Shown here piece by piece: positions 23,585 to 32,846 of a stretch of 64,000 bases of DNA (within the stretch, counting starts at the first letter, position 1; each line of letters opens with the position of its first letter). A model generated the notes under the pieces. The model had not been told where the DNA came from. It ran no database searches and saw only the letters and a program-made list of their open reading frames with translations. Both the position numbers and the translations under genes were made by a program. Source of the DNA: Sinorhizobium sp. B11 (GTDB lineage: Bacteria; Pseudomonadota; Alphaproteobacteria; Rhizobiales; Rhizobiaceae); NCBI GenBank assembly GCA_039725955.1, contig CP091034.1, positions 1,178,001 to 1,242,000 of the forward strand. Reading direction: 5' to 3'.

Positions 23585-24802
23585 GTGACGGACAGACTGG
23601 TGATCATCGGCGCGGGGCAGGCAGGCTTCGCATTGGCAGCCAAGCTGCGTGCGCTGAAGGACGAGCGTCCGATTACGCTGATTGGCGCCGAAGACGTGCT
23701 TCCTTACCAGCGCCCGCCGCTGTCGAAGAAGTATCTGCTCGGCGAGATGGCCTTCGACCGCCTGCTGTTCCGTCCCGAGCATTGGTATCCCGATAATAAT
23801 GTCGAGATCCGCCTTTCGACCTGGGCCGAGCAGATCAAGCGCGAGACCAAACAAGTCCTTCTGCAGGACGGCTCCATTCTCGATTATGGCACCCTGGCGC
23901 TTGTGACCGGCTCCACACCCCGCCGCCTGCCTGCCGCGATCGGCGGCGATCTGGAAGGCGTCTACGTCGCTCGCGACAAGCGCGACGCCGACCTGCTTGC
24001 CGGCGAAATGCGGCCCGGCCGCCGTGTGCTCATCATTGGCGGCGGCTATATCGGTCTCGAGGCGGCGGCCGTCGCTCGCCATCTCGGCCTCGAAGTGACC
24101 GTCATTGAAATGGCCGACCGGATCCTGCAGCGTGTCGCTGCCAAGGAAACCGCCGATATCATGCGCGCGATCCATAAGAGCCATGATGTGACGATTCGCG
24201 AAAAGACCGGCCTGAAACATCTGATCGGCCGGGATGGCCGGGTGACGGGCGCCGAGCTTTCCGACGGCGCCATCATCGAAGTGGACTTCGTGATCGTCGG
24301 CATCGGCGTCGTGCCGAACGACCTTCTGGCGAAGGAGGCCGGGCTCGAAGTCGGCAATGGAATCATCGTCGACGAATTTGCCCGCACTTCCGACCCTTCG
24401 ATCTATGCGGCGGGCGATTGCGCCAGCCTGCCCTGGCAGGGCGGCCGTATCCGGCTTGAATCCGTGCAGAACGCCGTAGACCAGGCCGATGCCGCGGCCG
24501 TCGTCATCGCCGGCGGCAACGAACCCTACGACCCCAAGCCCTGGTTCTGGTCGGACCAGTATGATGTGAAGCTGCAGATCGCCGGCTTCAATATGGGCTA
24601 CGACGACACGCTGCTGCGTCCAGGTTCCCGTGAAGGAGCAAGCTCCGTCTGGTATTTCCGCGAGGGCAAGCTGATCGCCGTTGATGCCATCAATGATGCC
24701 AAGGCCTATGTGACGGGCAAGAAGATGCTTGAATCCGGCATCAATCCTGACCGCGCAATCCTGGCCGATCCTGCGGCCGACCTGAAGCAACTCCTGGCAT
24801 GA
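23585..24802 (+). CDS. Ferredoxin/rubredoxin reductase-type FAD oxidoreductase
   Basis: A 405-residue two-dinucleotide-binding flavoprotein. VIIGAGQAGFALAAKL binds FAD, PYQRPPLSKKYL is characteristic of the ferredoxin-reductase (ThcD/CamA/PdR) group, IIGGGYIGLEAAAVARHLG binds NAD(P)H, and YAAGDCASLPW closes the FAD site. No redox-active Cys pair is present. The frame extends 19 codons upstream, but GGGAG eight bases before the GTG at 23585 marks the start. The likely partner is a [2Fe-2S] ferredoxin for a P450 or dioxygenase; none is visible nearby. Confidence 0.88.
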   Translation: MTDRLVIIGAGQAGFALAAKLRALKDERPITLIGAEDVLPYQRPPLSKKYLLGEMAFDRLLFRPEHWYPDNNVEIRLSTWAEQIKRETKQVLLQDGSILDYGTLALVTGSTPRRLPAAIGGDLEGVYVARDKRDADLLAGEMRPGRRVLIIGGGYIGLEAAAVARHLGLEVTVIEMADRILQRVAAKETADIMRAIHKSHDVTIREKTGLKHLIGRDGRVTGAELSDGAIIEVDFVIVGIGVVPNDLLAKEAGLEVGNGIIVDEFARTSDPSIYAAGDCASLPWQGGRIRLESVQNAVDQADAAAVVIAGGNEPYDPKPWFWSDQYDVKLQIAGFNMGYDDTLLRPGSREGASSVWYFREGKLIAVDAINDAKAYVTGKKMLESGINPDRAILADPAADLKQLLA

Positions 24803-24904
24803 GCGGATAAGGGTTTGATGGCCTCTGCGGTCGATTCAGTTTTGAACTGTCGTAGTCGCGTTTGCGATCTGCGCAAAGGGCGTGTGAAAAACTTCAAAAA
24901 AAGC

Positions 24905-24933
24905 TTGATCGTACCGGGGAATACCCATATCAG
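24905..24933 (+). promoter_or_regulatory. Candidate promoter of tRNA-Ser
   Basis: TTGATC (24905-24910) and TATCAG (24928-24933) are separated by 17 bases, with the tRNA starting 10 bases further on. This fits a housekeeping sigma-70-type promoter. Confidence 0.4.
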
Positions 24934-24943
24934 GGCTCCCACC

Positions 24944-25033
24944 GGAGAGGTGGCCGAGTGGTCGAAGGCGCTCCCCTGCTAAGGGAGTATACCAGGAATG
25001 GTATCGTGGGTTCGAATCCCATCTTCTCCGCCA
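24944..25033 (+). tRNA. tRNA-Ser (anticodon GCU)
   Basis: Cloverleaf of 90 bases including the encoded CCA. The acceptor GGAGAGG pairs with CTTCTCC (one G-U), the anticodon stem CTCCC/GGGAG encloses CTGCTAA (anticodon GCT), a long class II variable arm (TATACCAGGAATGGTATC) follows, and GTGGGTTCGAATCCCAT forms the T arm. It reads AGC/AGU codons. Confidence 0.97.
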
Positions 25034-25182
25034 TCTATCTTCTTATCGATGAAGTCAGATGGACGGCAGCCGGTATCAGGCCAGCCATAACATTTACCAA
25101 GACACGATTGTTGTAGGCTCATCGGGCAGGGCCACGGCCGTTGAAGGCCGCGCCCGGCGATATGGCCGACAGGTGTCGCCGG

Positions 25183-25518
25183 CTAGAAATGAAAATACAA
25201 ACTCACTCCTGACCGCGGACGGTAGCCGTAATAGTCGCGGTAGCCGCCGTAATAACCCCGATCGTAGTACCGCGGGTACCTGTAGCCGTAGCGTGGATAT
25301 CTGTAGCATCTGTCATAATATCCGCAGGAACGGTAGGCGTACCGGTGGTTCCAGTAGCGATCCGCGCGCCAATGCCGATGGCCTCGATATCTGACTTGCT
25401 CGACATTGCCGATCTGCACTTGCTCTGCTCTCGGCACGAACATCGGAGCCGCGTTTAGCGGTGGGGCGAAAGATGCAGCCAGGACGACGGCTGCGAGTGC
25501 TGATGATAGCTTCCTCAT
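25183..25518 (-). CDS. Secreted Tyr/Arg-rich protein of unknown function
   Basis: A 111-residue protein with a signal peptide (MRKLSSALAAVVLAASFAPP, cleavage near LNA-AP). The mature part becomes extremely rich in Tyr, Arg and Gly, with repeated YRYPRYGYRYPRYYDRGYYG-like units, and ends in VSLYFHF, an aromatic end like that of outer-membrane proteins. GGAAGGATACGTCG-ATG supports the start. Rhizobia have many such Tyr/Arg/Gly-rich envelope proteins, some of the BA14K group, but I do not see the BA14K motif here. Confidence 0.7.
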   Translation of the reverse strand: MRKLSSALAAVVLAASFAPPLNAAPMFVPRAEQVQIGNVEQVRYRGHRHWRADRYWNHRYAYRSCGYYDRCYRYPRYGYRYPRYYDRGYYGGYRDYYGYRPRSGVSLYFHF

Positions 25519-26236
25519 CGACGTATCCTTCCAAGTTTTCAGCTTGGGCCTCCGGGCGTGAACCTCCGATGAACAGCTTCATCGATCGAATGGCCTGGAT
25601 TCACCGCCCGGTCAGCCCCGTGTTGGATCGAGTGGCGATCCAGTCCACCTTCGTCCCTTCCGCCGTTTCCTCCGTTGCGGACGTCGCGGTCTTTCGCGAG
25701 CGTCTCCCCGTGTCTGTGTCAACTTTCTCTGTTCTGAATTCTCCCTGTCGTCTGCCTCGTTCCAGAATCGCGACGGTCGACCGGCCGAATCGCGCATGAG
25801 AATCAATCGCCTCTCGTCGGCTAAAACTGAAATCGGTTTCGTTTCTCGCATCCGCGAGCTTTGCGCCGGTCGTCAGTCAATCATCGCAAAAAGCTGAATC
25901 TGGCGGGAAAATGGTGTCAATTTGGCACGATTGGGCGCCGCCGTACCTTATGAAACCCCAATAAACATCGGGAAAATAAGCGGTTTCTTAATAAAGCCTA
26001 AACAAACGGCTGGCCCGTTGCCCAACTTGTGGCCTTTCAGCAACAGGGTTCCGGTAAGGCTTTCGTAAACCCCTCTTGAACACAAGTTGGTGATTGCGTG
26101 ACAGCCGCCGTCTTGTATTTTCACCCTCGGAAGCAAGGGCCTGACCGCCCGACTTCTTCAAACACCCGGGGGTAGGGCAGGGAAACGCTGTAAGGCGTGA
26201 TCTTACCTCCGAACGAAACTTGAATTGGAGGTCATT
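25519..26236. other. Long intergenic region and leader upstream of ropA
   Basis: About 720 bases without a convincing gene. Short frames occur on both strands around 25460-25850 but lack ribosome sites or recognisable sequence. From 25850 on the region is more AT-rich and should carry the ropA promoter. CCAACTTGTG (26022-26031) and its exact reverse complement CACAAGTTGG (26081-26090) form a ten-base inverted repeat 49 bases apart. This suggests a structured leader, a paired operator, or a small RNA just before the porin. Confidence 0.5.
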
Positions 26237-27280
26237 ATGAACATCAAGAGCCTTCTTCTTGGCTCTGCTGCCGCTATGGCAGTAGTTTCCGGCGCTCAGG
26301 CTGCTGACGCTATCGTTGCAGCCGAGCCGGAACCGGTTGAATACGTTCGCGTCTGCGACGCTTACGGCACCGGCTACTTCTACATCCCGGGCACGGAAAC
26401 CTGCCTGAAGATCAACGGTTACATCCGTTTCCAGGTTGACGTCGCTCCGAACGCAAGCTCGATCGGCGCTGGCGGCGGCGGTTCTGTTCCGAACGACTCG
26501 GATTGGGATGCTCGTACGCGTGGTCAGGTTCAGTTCACGGCTAAGAGCGATACCGAATACGGCCCGCTCACCGGCGTAATCGTTATCCAGGCCAATGCTG
26601 ACAACGCTTCGGCTCAGAAGACGCAGCTTGACTCTGCTTACCTCGACATCGCCGGCTTCCGCGCTGGTCTGTTCTACTCCTGGTGGGACGATGGTCTCTC
26701 CGGCGAAACGGACGACATCGGCTCCCCGGTCACCCTGCACAACTCCATCCGTTACCAGTATGAAACCGGCGACTTCTACGCTGGTATCAGCGTTGACGAA
26801 CTGGAAGACAGCCCGTTCTACGACGGTGAAACCCCGAACAACTGGGGTGTAGCAGTTGGCCTCGGTGGCAAGGCTGGTGCCTTCACCTACCAGGTCACTG
26901 CTGGTTACGACACCGACAACGAAGAAGGCGCTGTTCGCGCTATGGGTACCGTTGCAATCGGCCCGGGCACGCTCGGCCTCGCAGCAGTCTACTCGACCAA
27001 CCCGAACGCCTACTACAACAAGTCCGAATGGGCAGTTGCTGCCGAGTACGCCCTCAAGGCTACCGACAAGCTGAAGCTGACCCCGGGCGTACAGTACTAC
27101 GGCCACTACGGTATCGTCGGTGACGAATTCAACGACGACAACGATGCCTGGAAGGTTGGTCTGACGGTTGACTACCAGATCGTAGACAACTTCTCCGCTA
27201 AGGTTTCGGTTCAGTACCTCGATCCGGATGGTGCTGACGACGTAACCTCGGGCTACTTCCGCCTGCAGCGTGCATTCTAA
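26237..27280 (+). CDS. ropA: Outer membrane porin of the RopA/Omp2b type
   Basis: A 347-residue porin. The signal peptide MNIKSLLLGSAAAMAVVSGA ends at AQA, and the mature protein begins ADAIVAAEPEPVEYVRVCDA, followed by YFYIPGTETCLKINGYIRFQ, the hallmark of rhizobial and Brucella porins with a disulphide-linked start. Alternating beta-strands follow and the protein ends in the aromatic SGYFRLQRAF. GGAGG at 26227 fixes the start at 26237. Codon choice differs from the neighbours (few synonymous codons, many GCT/GTT/GAA), as expected of a very abundant protein. It forms trimeric channels for small solutes. Confidence 0.95.
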   Translation: MNIKSLLLGSAAAMAVVSGAQAADAIVAAEPEPVEYVRVCDAYGTGYFYIPGTETCLKINGYIRFQVDVAPNASSIGAGGGGSVPNDSDWDARTRGQVQFTAKSDTEYGPLTGVIVIQANADNASAQKTQLDSAYLDIAGFRAGLFYSWWDDGLSGETDDIGSPVTLHNSIRYQYETGDFYAGISVDELEDSPFYDGETPNNWGVAVGLGGKAGAFTYQVTAGYDTDNEEGAVRAMGTVAIGPGTLGLAAVYSTNPNAYYNKSEWAVAAEYALKATDKLKLTPGVQYYGHYGIVGDEFNDDNDAWKVGLTVDYQIVDNFSAKVSVQYLDPDGADDVTSGYFRLQRAF

Positions 27281-27306
27281 TCTGATCTGACTTCGGTCAT
27301 TCAGGG

Positions 27307-27333
27307 AAGCCCGGCTCTTGAGCCGGGCTTTTT
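27307..27333 (+). terminator. Intrinsic terminator of ropA
   Basis: AAGCCCGGCT and AGCCGGGCTT form a perfect ten-base-pair stem with the loop CTTG, followed by TTT. It lies 26 bases past the ropA stop. Confidence 0.9.
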
Positions 27334-27409
27334 GCATTTCATGCCGGAAGACCGATCTGTGGTGCAGCCTGGAAATAGATGAACCCCGAGGGAAACGAGG
27401 TAAGCCAGA

Positions 27410-28303
27410 TCAGCCGAATTTGCTGACAAACATCCTGATCGTGTGCGGAATGTCTCCTAGATGCAGAAGCGGCGCATGACCTTGGCCCTTTGCGGTGATC
27501 TGCAGCATATCAGGATGCCGCTTCGCCATTTCATCCACTGTCCCCCGCGATAGCAGGCTTGAATTCTCTCCCCTGATGACCAGCAGCGGTACCGCGCCCA
27601 GGTTTTCGAATTGCGGCCAGAGATCGGGCAGGGGATTGTCGAAATCGATTGTTTTCAGCTGCTCGGCAATGGCCGGGTCGTAGTCGGCGACGGGGATACC
27701 ATTCTGCTCCCGATAGATGGCATGCGCCATGCCCTCCCAGTCGGTGAGACCGAGTGCCGGAAAAGCGCCTGCGTGATGCTCCCTGAGGATATCTGCCGCC
27801 TCACTCCAGCTTTGAGCTTTGCGATCACGGTTGAGATAATCCCGGATCGCCATCAGTCCGGCCGGCTGGATGACGGGGCCGATATCGTTGAAAATGACGC
27901 CTGCGAGCAGTTCCGGCTTTGTTGCCGCCAGCAGATGCAGGATCAGTCCGCCGCGCGACGTGCCGATGAAGATGGCGCGGTCGACGCCGAGCGCAGCGCA
28001 GCCGGCAATCACATCGCCACATTCGACGGCGAGATTGTAGTTCGCCTTGTTGCCGTCCCGATCGGACCGGCCGCGTCCGCGATAGTCGAGGGCAACGACA
28101 CGTCGCGGGGAGACCGTATCCCGCGACAGGATCAGTGCGAGTTCATGGAAATCGCGGCTGTTGCGGGTAAGACCTGGCAGGCAGACGATCGGCAGACGGT
28201 CAGGCTCTTTGTCCGCCACTTGGTAGCTGCGAGCATAAAGCCTCAGCCCATCGGTCGATCTATAGAATTTTTCCTCAAACCCGCTTGTGACGGCGTCGCT
28301 CAT
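27410..28303 (-). CDS. Alpha/beta hydrolase
   Basis: A 297-residue hydrolase. The nucleophile elbow is FIGTSRGGLILHLL (Ser in G-T-S-R-G), LPIVCLPGLTRNSRDFHELA supplies the oxyanion part, ALDYRGRGRSDRD follows, and GQGHAPLLHLGD has the catalytic His. The frame continues upstream to 28360, but GGAG five bases before the ATG at 28303 supports the shorter start (MSDAVTSGFEEKF). The substrate is unknown. It lies 63 bases downstream of the lytic transglycosylase on the same strand. Confidence 0.85.
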   Translation of the reverse strand: MSDAVTSGFEEKFYRSTDGLRLYARSYQVADKEPDRLPIVCLPGLTRNSRDFHELALILSRDTVSPRRVVALDYRGRGRSDRDGNKANYNLAVECGDVIAGCAALGVDRAIFIGTSRGGLILHLLAATKPELLAGVIFNDIGPVIQPAGLMAIRDYLNRDRKAQSWSEAADILREHHAGAFPALGLTDWEGMAHAIYREQNGIPVADYDPAIAEQLKTIDFDNPLPDLWPQFENLGAVPLLVIRGENSSLLSRGTVDEMAKRHPDMLQITAKGQGHAPLLHLGDIPHTIRMFVSKFG

Positions 28304-28366
28304 GACATCTCCATCCATCTGTCTGAACGAGATGTAGCTTGCTTTCGGCAGGTCTGCCAATGCGCC

Positions 28367-30469
28367 TCAAGTCGCGCTGCGGCCCCCGATGAGATCGCGC
28401 TCGATGTCAGGCGTCTGCCCAAGGCGCGCCTTGTAGACTTCATAATTCTCCATCACCCGCTGCACGTAGTTGCGCGTCTCGGGGAAGGGGATGCGCTCGA
28501 TCCAGTCGACGATCTCGTCGACCGGCTTGCCGCGCGGATCGCCATAGCGGCTGATCCATTCCGGCACGCGCTTGGGTCCGGCATTATAGGCGATGAATGT
28601 CAGGATGTAGGAGCCGCCGAAGGCATCGATCTGCTCGCCGAGGTAATGCGCGCCAAGCGTTGCATTGTAGCCGGCATCAGCCGTCAGCTTGTCCTTGGAA
28701 TAGGTGATATTGTGCCGCTTGGCGACCGCCTGGGCCGTGCCCGGCAGCAGCTGCAGCAGGCCGCGCGCATTGGCGGCGGAGACGGCGGCCGGATTGAAGG
28801 CGCTTTCCTGGCGGGCGATTGCATAGGCAAGCGCCTTTCCCGAACCGGATATATTGGCGTTCGCCGGAATGACACCGACCGGGAAGGCAAGCGCTGCGAC
28901 ATCGATGCCGCGTCCATAGGCGATCTTGCCGATCTGCAGCGAGAGATGATGGTCGCCCGCCTGCTCGGCCTTGGCTGTCAGGATTGCCAGTTCACCAGGG
29001 CTTTGAATCTGGTCGGCAAGTGCCAGGTAGAGGGCTGCCGCACGCCAGCCGTGACCGGCCGATTCAAGCCGCCCGATCGCCTGCACCGCCTCTCGCTGCT
29101 GCAGGTTCTGCCGGTCTGCCGTTGTCGGCGAGGGATAGGTGACGTTGAGGGTTTTGCGCCCGAGCCGCTCGGCGGCCAGCTGTCCGTAGAAAGTGCCCGG
29201 AAAATTCGCGGCCTTGGCAAAAAAATCGCTGGCCTTGCCCGGCCCGCCGGCTTCCGCGGAGCGTCCGAGCCAATACCAGGCGCGGGAAACGGAAAGCGGG
29301 CCGTTCGAAACCTGCAGGATCTGGCGGAAATGCGTCTCGGCCGTTGTCGGGTCCTGCAGTCCGCGCAGCGCATACCAGCCGGCATGGAATTGAGCTTCGA
29401 CGATATCCGTCGGTACCGTCGCGACGGAGGCGGAAACGATCTGGTAGGCGGCCTTGAACTGTCCCTGGTCGACGAGGCCACGGCTGATGATCCGCTGCTC
29501 GTTCCACCATTCACCGGAGTTCATCAGTTCGCTGCGGTCGCGCGGTATCTGCTGCAGGAGCTTGGCGGCGTCGAGATACTTGTCCTGCTTGCGCAGATAT
29601 TCGATGCGCGCGAAGAGATAGCCGGGATCGCTGCGCCACTTGGCATCGACCGCGTTCAGCAGTGCGCCGGCGTTGCCCGCATTGGCGTCGACGGCGGCCC
29701 AGGCCTTGTAGAGCGACTGCGCCTGGCCCATGTCGCCGAAGCGCTTGGCCTGTGCCACGCGGCCGCGATACATAAGGTAGTCCATGCGCGTCTTGTGATC
29801 GGCGGCGGTCAGCAGGCCGGCAAATTCCGCGAGGATCTTGTCTTCGGTTGCCTTGTCGAGCACCTGACTGCGCCAGATCTTGCCGATATATTTCGTCGCT
29901 TGCGCAGATTTGCCGGTCGCCACCAGTGCACGCGACATGATCATCGCGCCCTGCGGCGTCTCCGGCGTGGTATCGCCGAAGGCGTTCAGCACGGCAGCAG
30001 GAGCCGGGTTTTCGTCATATAGCGCGCGCTCGGAATTGCCGCGCAGACGCTCGAGGCCTGGCCAGCCCTTCAGCTCGTCGGAAGCGCTGGCGATCTCATA
30101 GGAGGGGACGCCCTTCAGGCCGGATGTGGCGATTGCCCAGGTGAGGATGTGGCGATCGAGAGTTCCTGCCGCCATGGTGTTGCGGATGGCGAGTGCCCGT
30201 TGCGGATCCTTGTTGGAGAGCGCATCCAGGCCGGCCTTCAGATCGCTGTTGACTGGCGCGATGGCTCCAGTGCGCGGAATGGAGCCGGTGGTGATTGCCT
30301 CGGGGAAAGACGCCGTCTCCGGCACGAATCCAAGCGGCTTGACGGCAGGCACGGGGGCGCTTTCGCCGGGGAGCTGCGATGCAGCGCTGCCCCAGGCCGC
30401 AGCCACCAGGCCGAAGGCGGACAGGATCAGAACGGCTCTCTTCATCCGGATGACTCGCAACGAAAACAT
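28367..30469 (-). CDS. Soluble lytic murein transglycosylase (Slt-type)
   Basis: A protein of about 700 residues with a signal peptide (RAVLILSAFGLVAAAWGSAA) and a long superhelical alpha domain. The C-terminal SLT domain (about 550-680) has ALAYAIARQESAFNPAAVSA with the catalytic Glu, ARGLLQLLPGTAQAVA, and FIAYNAGPKRVPEWI. It cleaves glycan strands in the periplasm to 1,6-anhydromuropeptides. The start is ambiguous: the frame opens at 30493, GAGGGGC precedes the ATG at 30469, and the signal peptide proper starts at 30445. It is divergent from dapA. Confidence 0.92.
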   Translation of the reverse strand: MFSLRVIRMKRAVLILSAFGLVAAAWGSAASQLPGESAPVPAVKPLGFVPETASFPEAITTGSIPRTGAIAPVNSDLKAGLDALSNKDPQRALAIRNTMAAGTLDRHILTWAIATSGLKGVPSYEIASASDELKGWPGLERLRGNSERALYDENPAPAAVLNAFGDTTPETPQGAMIMSRALVATGKSAQATKYIGKIWRSQVLDKATEDKILAEFAGLLTAADHKTRMDYLMYRGRVAQAKRFGDMGQAQSLYKAWAAVDANAGNAGALLNAVDAKWRSDPGYLFARIEYLRKQDKYLDAAKLLQQIPRDRSELMNSGEWWNEQRIISRGLVDQGQFKAAYQIVSASVATVPTDIVEAQFHAGWYALRGLQDPTTAETHFRQILQVSNGPLSVSRAWYWLGRSAEAGGPGKASDFFAKAANFPGTFYGQLAAERLGRKTLNVTYPSPTTADRQNLQQREAVQAIGRLESAGHGWRAAALYLALADQIQSPGELAILTAKAEQAGDHHLSLQIGKIAYGRGIDVAALAFPVGVIPANANISGSGKALAYAIARQESAFNPAAVSAANARGLLQLLPGTAQAVAKRHNITYSKDKLTADAGYNATLGAHYLGEQIDAFGGSYILTFIAYNAGPKRVPEWISRYGDPRGKPVDEIVDWIERIPFPETRNYVQRVMENYEVYKARLGQTPDIERDLIGGRSAT

Positions 30470-30661
30470 GCCCCTCAATTTGGCTGGAGGCATCTTAACG
30501 AAACCTTACCGCATCGGGTAAAATTCATTCACATTTGCTATCGGAATTTGCCCTAAACCGACCTATGCGCGCTTGTCGCGGCCTTTATGCCGCTCTATGG
30601 TGCGCAACTCTTATTCATGGAATGCGGCTGAAGCAAGGATATCGGCCGTGAGGAGCTTTGC

Positions 30662-31546
30662 ATGTTCAATGGGTCCATCCCCGCGCTCGTAACCCCCTTC
30701 ACCGATGCCGGCCTGATCGACGAAGACAGCTTCGCCGCTCACGTTGCCTGGCAGATCGGGGAAGGCAGCAAAGGTCTCGTTCCGGTCGGTACGACCGGCG
30801 AGTCGCCGACGCTGTCGCATGCCGAGCACAAACGGGTGGTGGAGCTCTGCATCGAAGTTGCGGCCAAGCGCGTGCCTGTCATGGCTGGCGCTGGCTCGAA
30901 CAATACACGGGAAGCGATCGAACTTGCGCAGCATGCGCAAAAGGTCGGCGCCGACGCCGTTCTGGTCGTCACGCCCTATTACAACAAGCCGACGCAAAAG
31001 GGCCTGATCGCCCATTATTCCGCGATCGCCGAAGCCGTCGATCTGCCGATCTATATCTACAACATTCCCGGCCGTTCGGTCATCGACATGACGCCGGAGA
31101 CGATGGGCGCGCTTGCGAAGGCCCACAAGAATATCGTCGGCGTCAAGGATGCGACCGGCAAGATCGAGCGGGTCTCCGAACAGCGCATCACCTGCGGCAA
31201 GGAGTTCCAGCAGCTTTCGGGTGAAGATGCGACGGCGCTCGGCTTCAACGCCCATGGCGGCGTCGGCTGCATCTCGGTCACGGCCAACATTGCGCCGCGC
31301 CTCTGTGCGGAATTCCAGGCTGCCACGGCCGAAGGCAATTACGCCAAGGCTCTGGAACTGCAGGACCGGCTGATGCCGCTGCACAAGGCGGTCTTCATGG
31401 AGCCTGGCGTCTGTGGCGCGAAATACGGCCTGTCGAAGCTCGGTCGCATGAGCCGTACGGTCCGCTCGCCGCTGATGTCCTCGCTTGAGCCTTCGACGGA
31501 AGCGGCAATCGACGCCGCGATGCGTCACGCTGGCTTGCTCAACTGA
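30662..31546 (+). CDS. dapA: 4-hydroxy-tetrahydrodipicolinate synthase
   Basis: The 294-residue TIM-barrel enzyme condenses pyruvate with aspartate semialdehyde for lysine and meso-diaminopimelate. [19 protein letters not shown] starts the barrel, [15 protein letters not shown] is the active-site loop, [15 protein letters not shown] has the conserved Tyr, and [13 protein letters not shown] the Schiff-base Lys. Standard length. It is followed by smpB after a hairpin at 31553-31582, an order common in rhizobia. Confidence 0.97.
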   Translation: MFNGSIPALVTPFTDAGLIDEDSFAAHVAWQIGEGSKGLVPVGTTGESPTLSHAEHKRVVELCIEVAAKRVPVMAGAGSNNTREAIELAQHAQKVGADAVLVVTPYYNKPTQKGLIAHYSAIAEAVDLPIYIYNIPGRSVIDMTPETMGALAKAHKNIVGVKDATGKIERVSEQRITCGKEFQQLSGEDATALGFNAHGGVGCISVTANIAPRLCAEFQAATAEGNYAKALELQDRLMPLHKAVFMEPGVCGAKYGLSKLGRMSRTVRSPLMSSLEPSTEAAIDAAMRHAGLLN

Positions 31547-31552
31547 GGCTGC

Positions 31553-31582
31553 ACGGCCCGCGTCTTCACAAAGCCGGGCCGT
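31553..31582 (+). terminator. Hairpin between dapA and smpB
   Basis: ACGGCCCG (31553-31560) pairs with CGGGCCGT (31575-31582) across 14 bases. No T run follows, so it may only attenuate transcription or stabilise the dapA mRNA end. Confidence 0.45.
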
Positions 31583-31646
31583 CCCCTTACATAGATGACA
31601 GGAAATGAGGGCGCGGCATTCGCGCCCCTCGGATGGAATTATCGTC

Positions 31647-32126
31647 ATGGCCCCCAAAGGCAGCCAGCGTATCGTGAAGAAGGTCGTCGCGGAAAACCGC
31701 AAGGCCCGCTTCAACTACGAAATCATCGATACCTATGAGGCGGGCTTGGTGCTGATGGGCACCGAGGTCAAGTCATTGCGCGAAGGCAAGGCCAATATCG
31801 CCGAATCCTACGCTTCGGATGAGGATGGCGAGATCTGGCTGATCAATTCCTATCTGCCGGAATATCTGCAGGCGAACCGCTTCAACCACGAGCCGCGTCG
31901 CCGCCGCAAGCTGCTCTTGTCCGGGCGTGAGATCAACCGTTTGCGCGCTGGCATCAACCGCGAAGGCATGACGCTGATCCCGATGAAGATCTATTTCAAC
32001 GATCAGGGCCGCGCCAAGCTCGAGCTGGCGCTCGCGAAGGGCAAGAAGCTGCACGACAAGCGCGAATCCGAGAAGGAGCGCGATTGGAACAGGCAGAAGA
32101 GCCGTCTGTTGAAAGGCAACGCCTGA
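31647..32126 (+). CDS. smpB: SsrA-binding protein SmpB
   Basis: A 159-residue protein that binds tmRNA and brings it to stalled ribosomes. Family features: [40 protein letters not shown], and the basic tail [18 protein letters not shown]. The frame extends 14 codons upstream to 31605, but the ATG at 31647 gives the family's usual N-terminus ([12 protein letters not shown]). It is the second gene after dapA. Confidence 0.97.
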   Translation: MAPKGSQRIVKKVVAENRKARFNYEIIDTYEAGLVLMGTEVKSLREGKANIAESYASDEDGEIWLINSYLPEYLQANRFNHEPRRRRKLLLSGREINRLRAGINREGMTLIPMKIYFNDQGRAKLELALAKGKKLHDKRESEKERDWNRQKSRLLKGNA

Positions 32127-32170
32127 CCATTTGCCTACAGCGTCAGGCTATTCGCGAATGAAGGCTTGAA

Positions 32171-32264
32171 GCAGTCGCGCAAAGCGTGCAGCGGTTTTGA
32201 GCTGACGACATGCAAGAACGCAAGACTAAAGCGTGACAAGTGAAACCTGGAGTCGCGACGCGCC
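32171..32264. repeat. Palindromic intergenic repeat, copy A (complete)
   Basis: First hairpin around GCAGTCGCGCAAA ... GGTTTTGAGCTGACGACATG, then a second palindrome from GACTAAAGCG (about 32223) to CGCGCCTTAGTC (32261-32270). Same family as copies at 39980, 40036, 41005 and 43658. It lies between the convergent genes smpB and the NYN gene; the TTA inside its end is the stop codon (TAA) of the NYN gene. Confidence 0.65.
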
Positions 32265-32846
32265 TTAGTCTTCGAAATCGCTGGCTGGCGCCACTTCGGC
32301 AGGACGCGGAGGACGTTCGGAAGGATCCCGCCCGATCTCTGCTTTCAGCGACAGGAGATCGATGAAGTGATCGGCCTGGCGGCGCAGGTCGTCGGCGATC
32401 ATCGGCGGTTGGGTGGACATGGTCGAAATGACCGAAACCTTGCGTCCCTTGCGTTGCAGCGCTTCGACCAGATTGGTGAAATCGCCGTCGCCGGAAAAGA
32501 TGACGAGATGGTCGACCGTTTCGGACTGTTCCATGGCATCGATTGCGAGCTCGATATCCATATTGCCCTTGATCTTGCGACGCCCCATGGAGTCGGTAAA
32601 CTCCTTGGCGGGCTTCGTTACGACCTTGTAGCCATTGTAATCAAGCCAGTCGATGAGTGGACGGATCGAGGAATATTCCTGGTCTTCGATAAGCGCGGTA
32701 TAGTAGTAGGCGCGCAGCAGATATCCGCGTTTCTGAAATGCTTTCAAGAGCTTGCGGTAGTCGATGTCAAAGCCGAGACTCTTGGATGCAGCGTAGAGGT
32801 TGGCGCCGTCAATGAATAGTGCAATTTTTTCGCGTGGGTCAAACAT
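32265..32846 (-). CDS. NYN/LabA-like (DUF88) PIN-fold protein
   Basis: A 193-residue protein of the NYN domain family. IALFIDGANLYAASKSLG carries the first conserved Asp and Asn, KGNMDIELAIDAMEQ the second acidic site, and LVIFSGDGDFTNLVEALQRK the third. These acidic residues would bind Mg2+ in a nuclease fold of PIN type, so it may act on RNA. Its last codon lies inside a palindromic repeat. It is divergent from rpoZ. Confidence 0.9.
   Translation of the reverse strand: MFDPREKIALFIDGANLYAASKSLGFDIDYRKLLKAFQKRGYLLRAYYYTALIEDQEYSSIRPLIDWLDYNGYKVVTKPAKEFTDSMGRRKIKGNMDIELAIDAMEQSETVDHLVIFSGDGDFTNLVEALQRKGRKVSVISTMSTQPPMIADDLRRQADHFIDLLSLKAEIGRDPSERPPRPAEVAPASDFED

Noticed and set aside
24944..25100. 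Possible integration of a mobile element at the tRNA-Ser gene
   Set aside because: No integrase gene, no repeated tRNA 3' end and no foreign-looking sequence follows.
25059..25394. A 111-codon plus frame antisense to the Tyr/Arg-rich protein
   Set aside because: The minus strand has a signal peptide and a good ribosome site; the plus frame is a Ser/Arg/Gly shadow.
25461..25851. Short frames on both strands (plus 25461-25799, minus 25612-25851) upstream of ropA
   Set aside because: Neither has a ribosome site or recognisable sequence; the minus one is an Arg-rich run typical of chance frames.
25988..27337. A 449-codon open frame antisense to ropA
   Set aside because: It mirrors the porin gene and results from the porin's biased codon use; the protein has no sensible composition or start signal.
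27611..30022. An 803-codon frame on the plus strand over the hydrolase and transglycosylase genes
   Set aside because: It spans two real minus-strand genes with catalytic motifs; the plus-strand product is His/Arg/Ala-rich and matches nothing.
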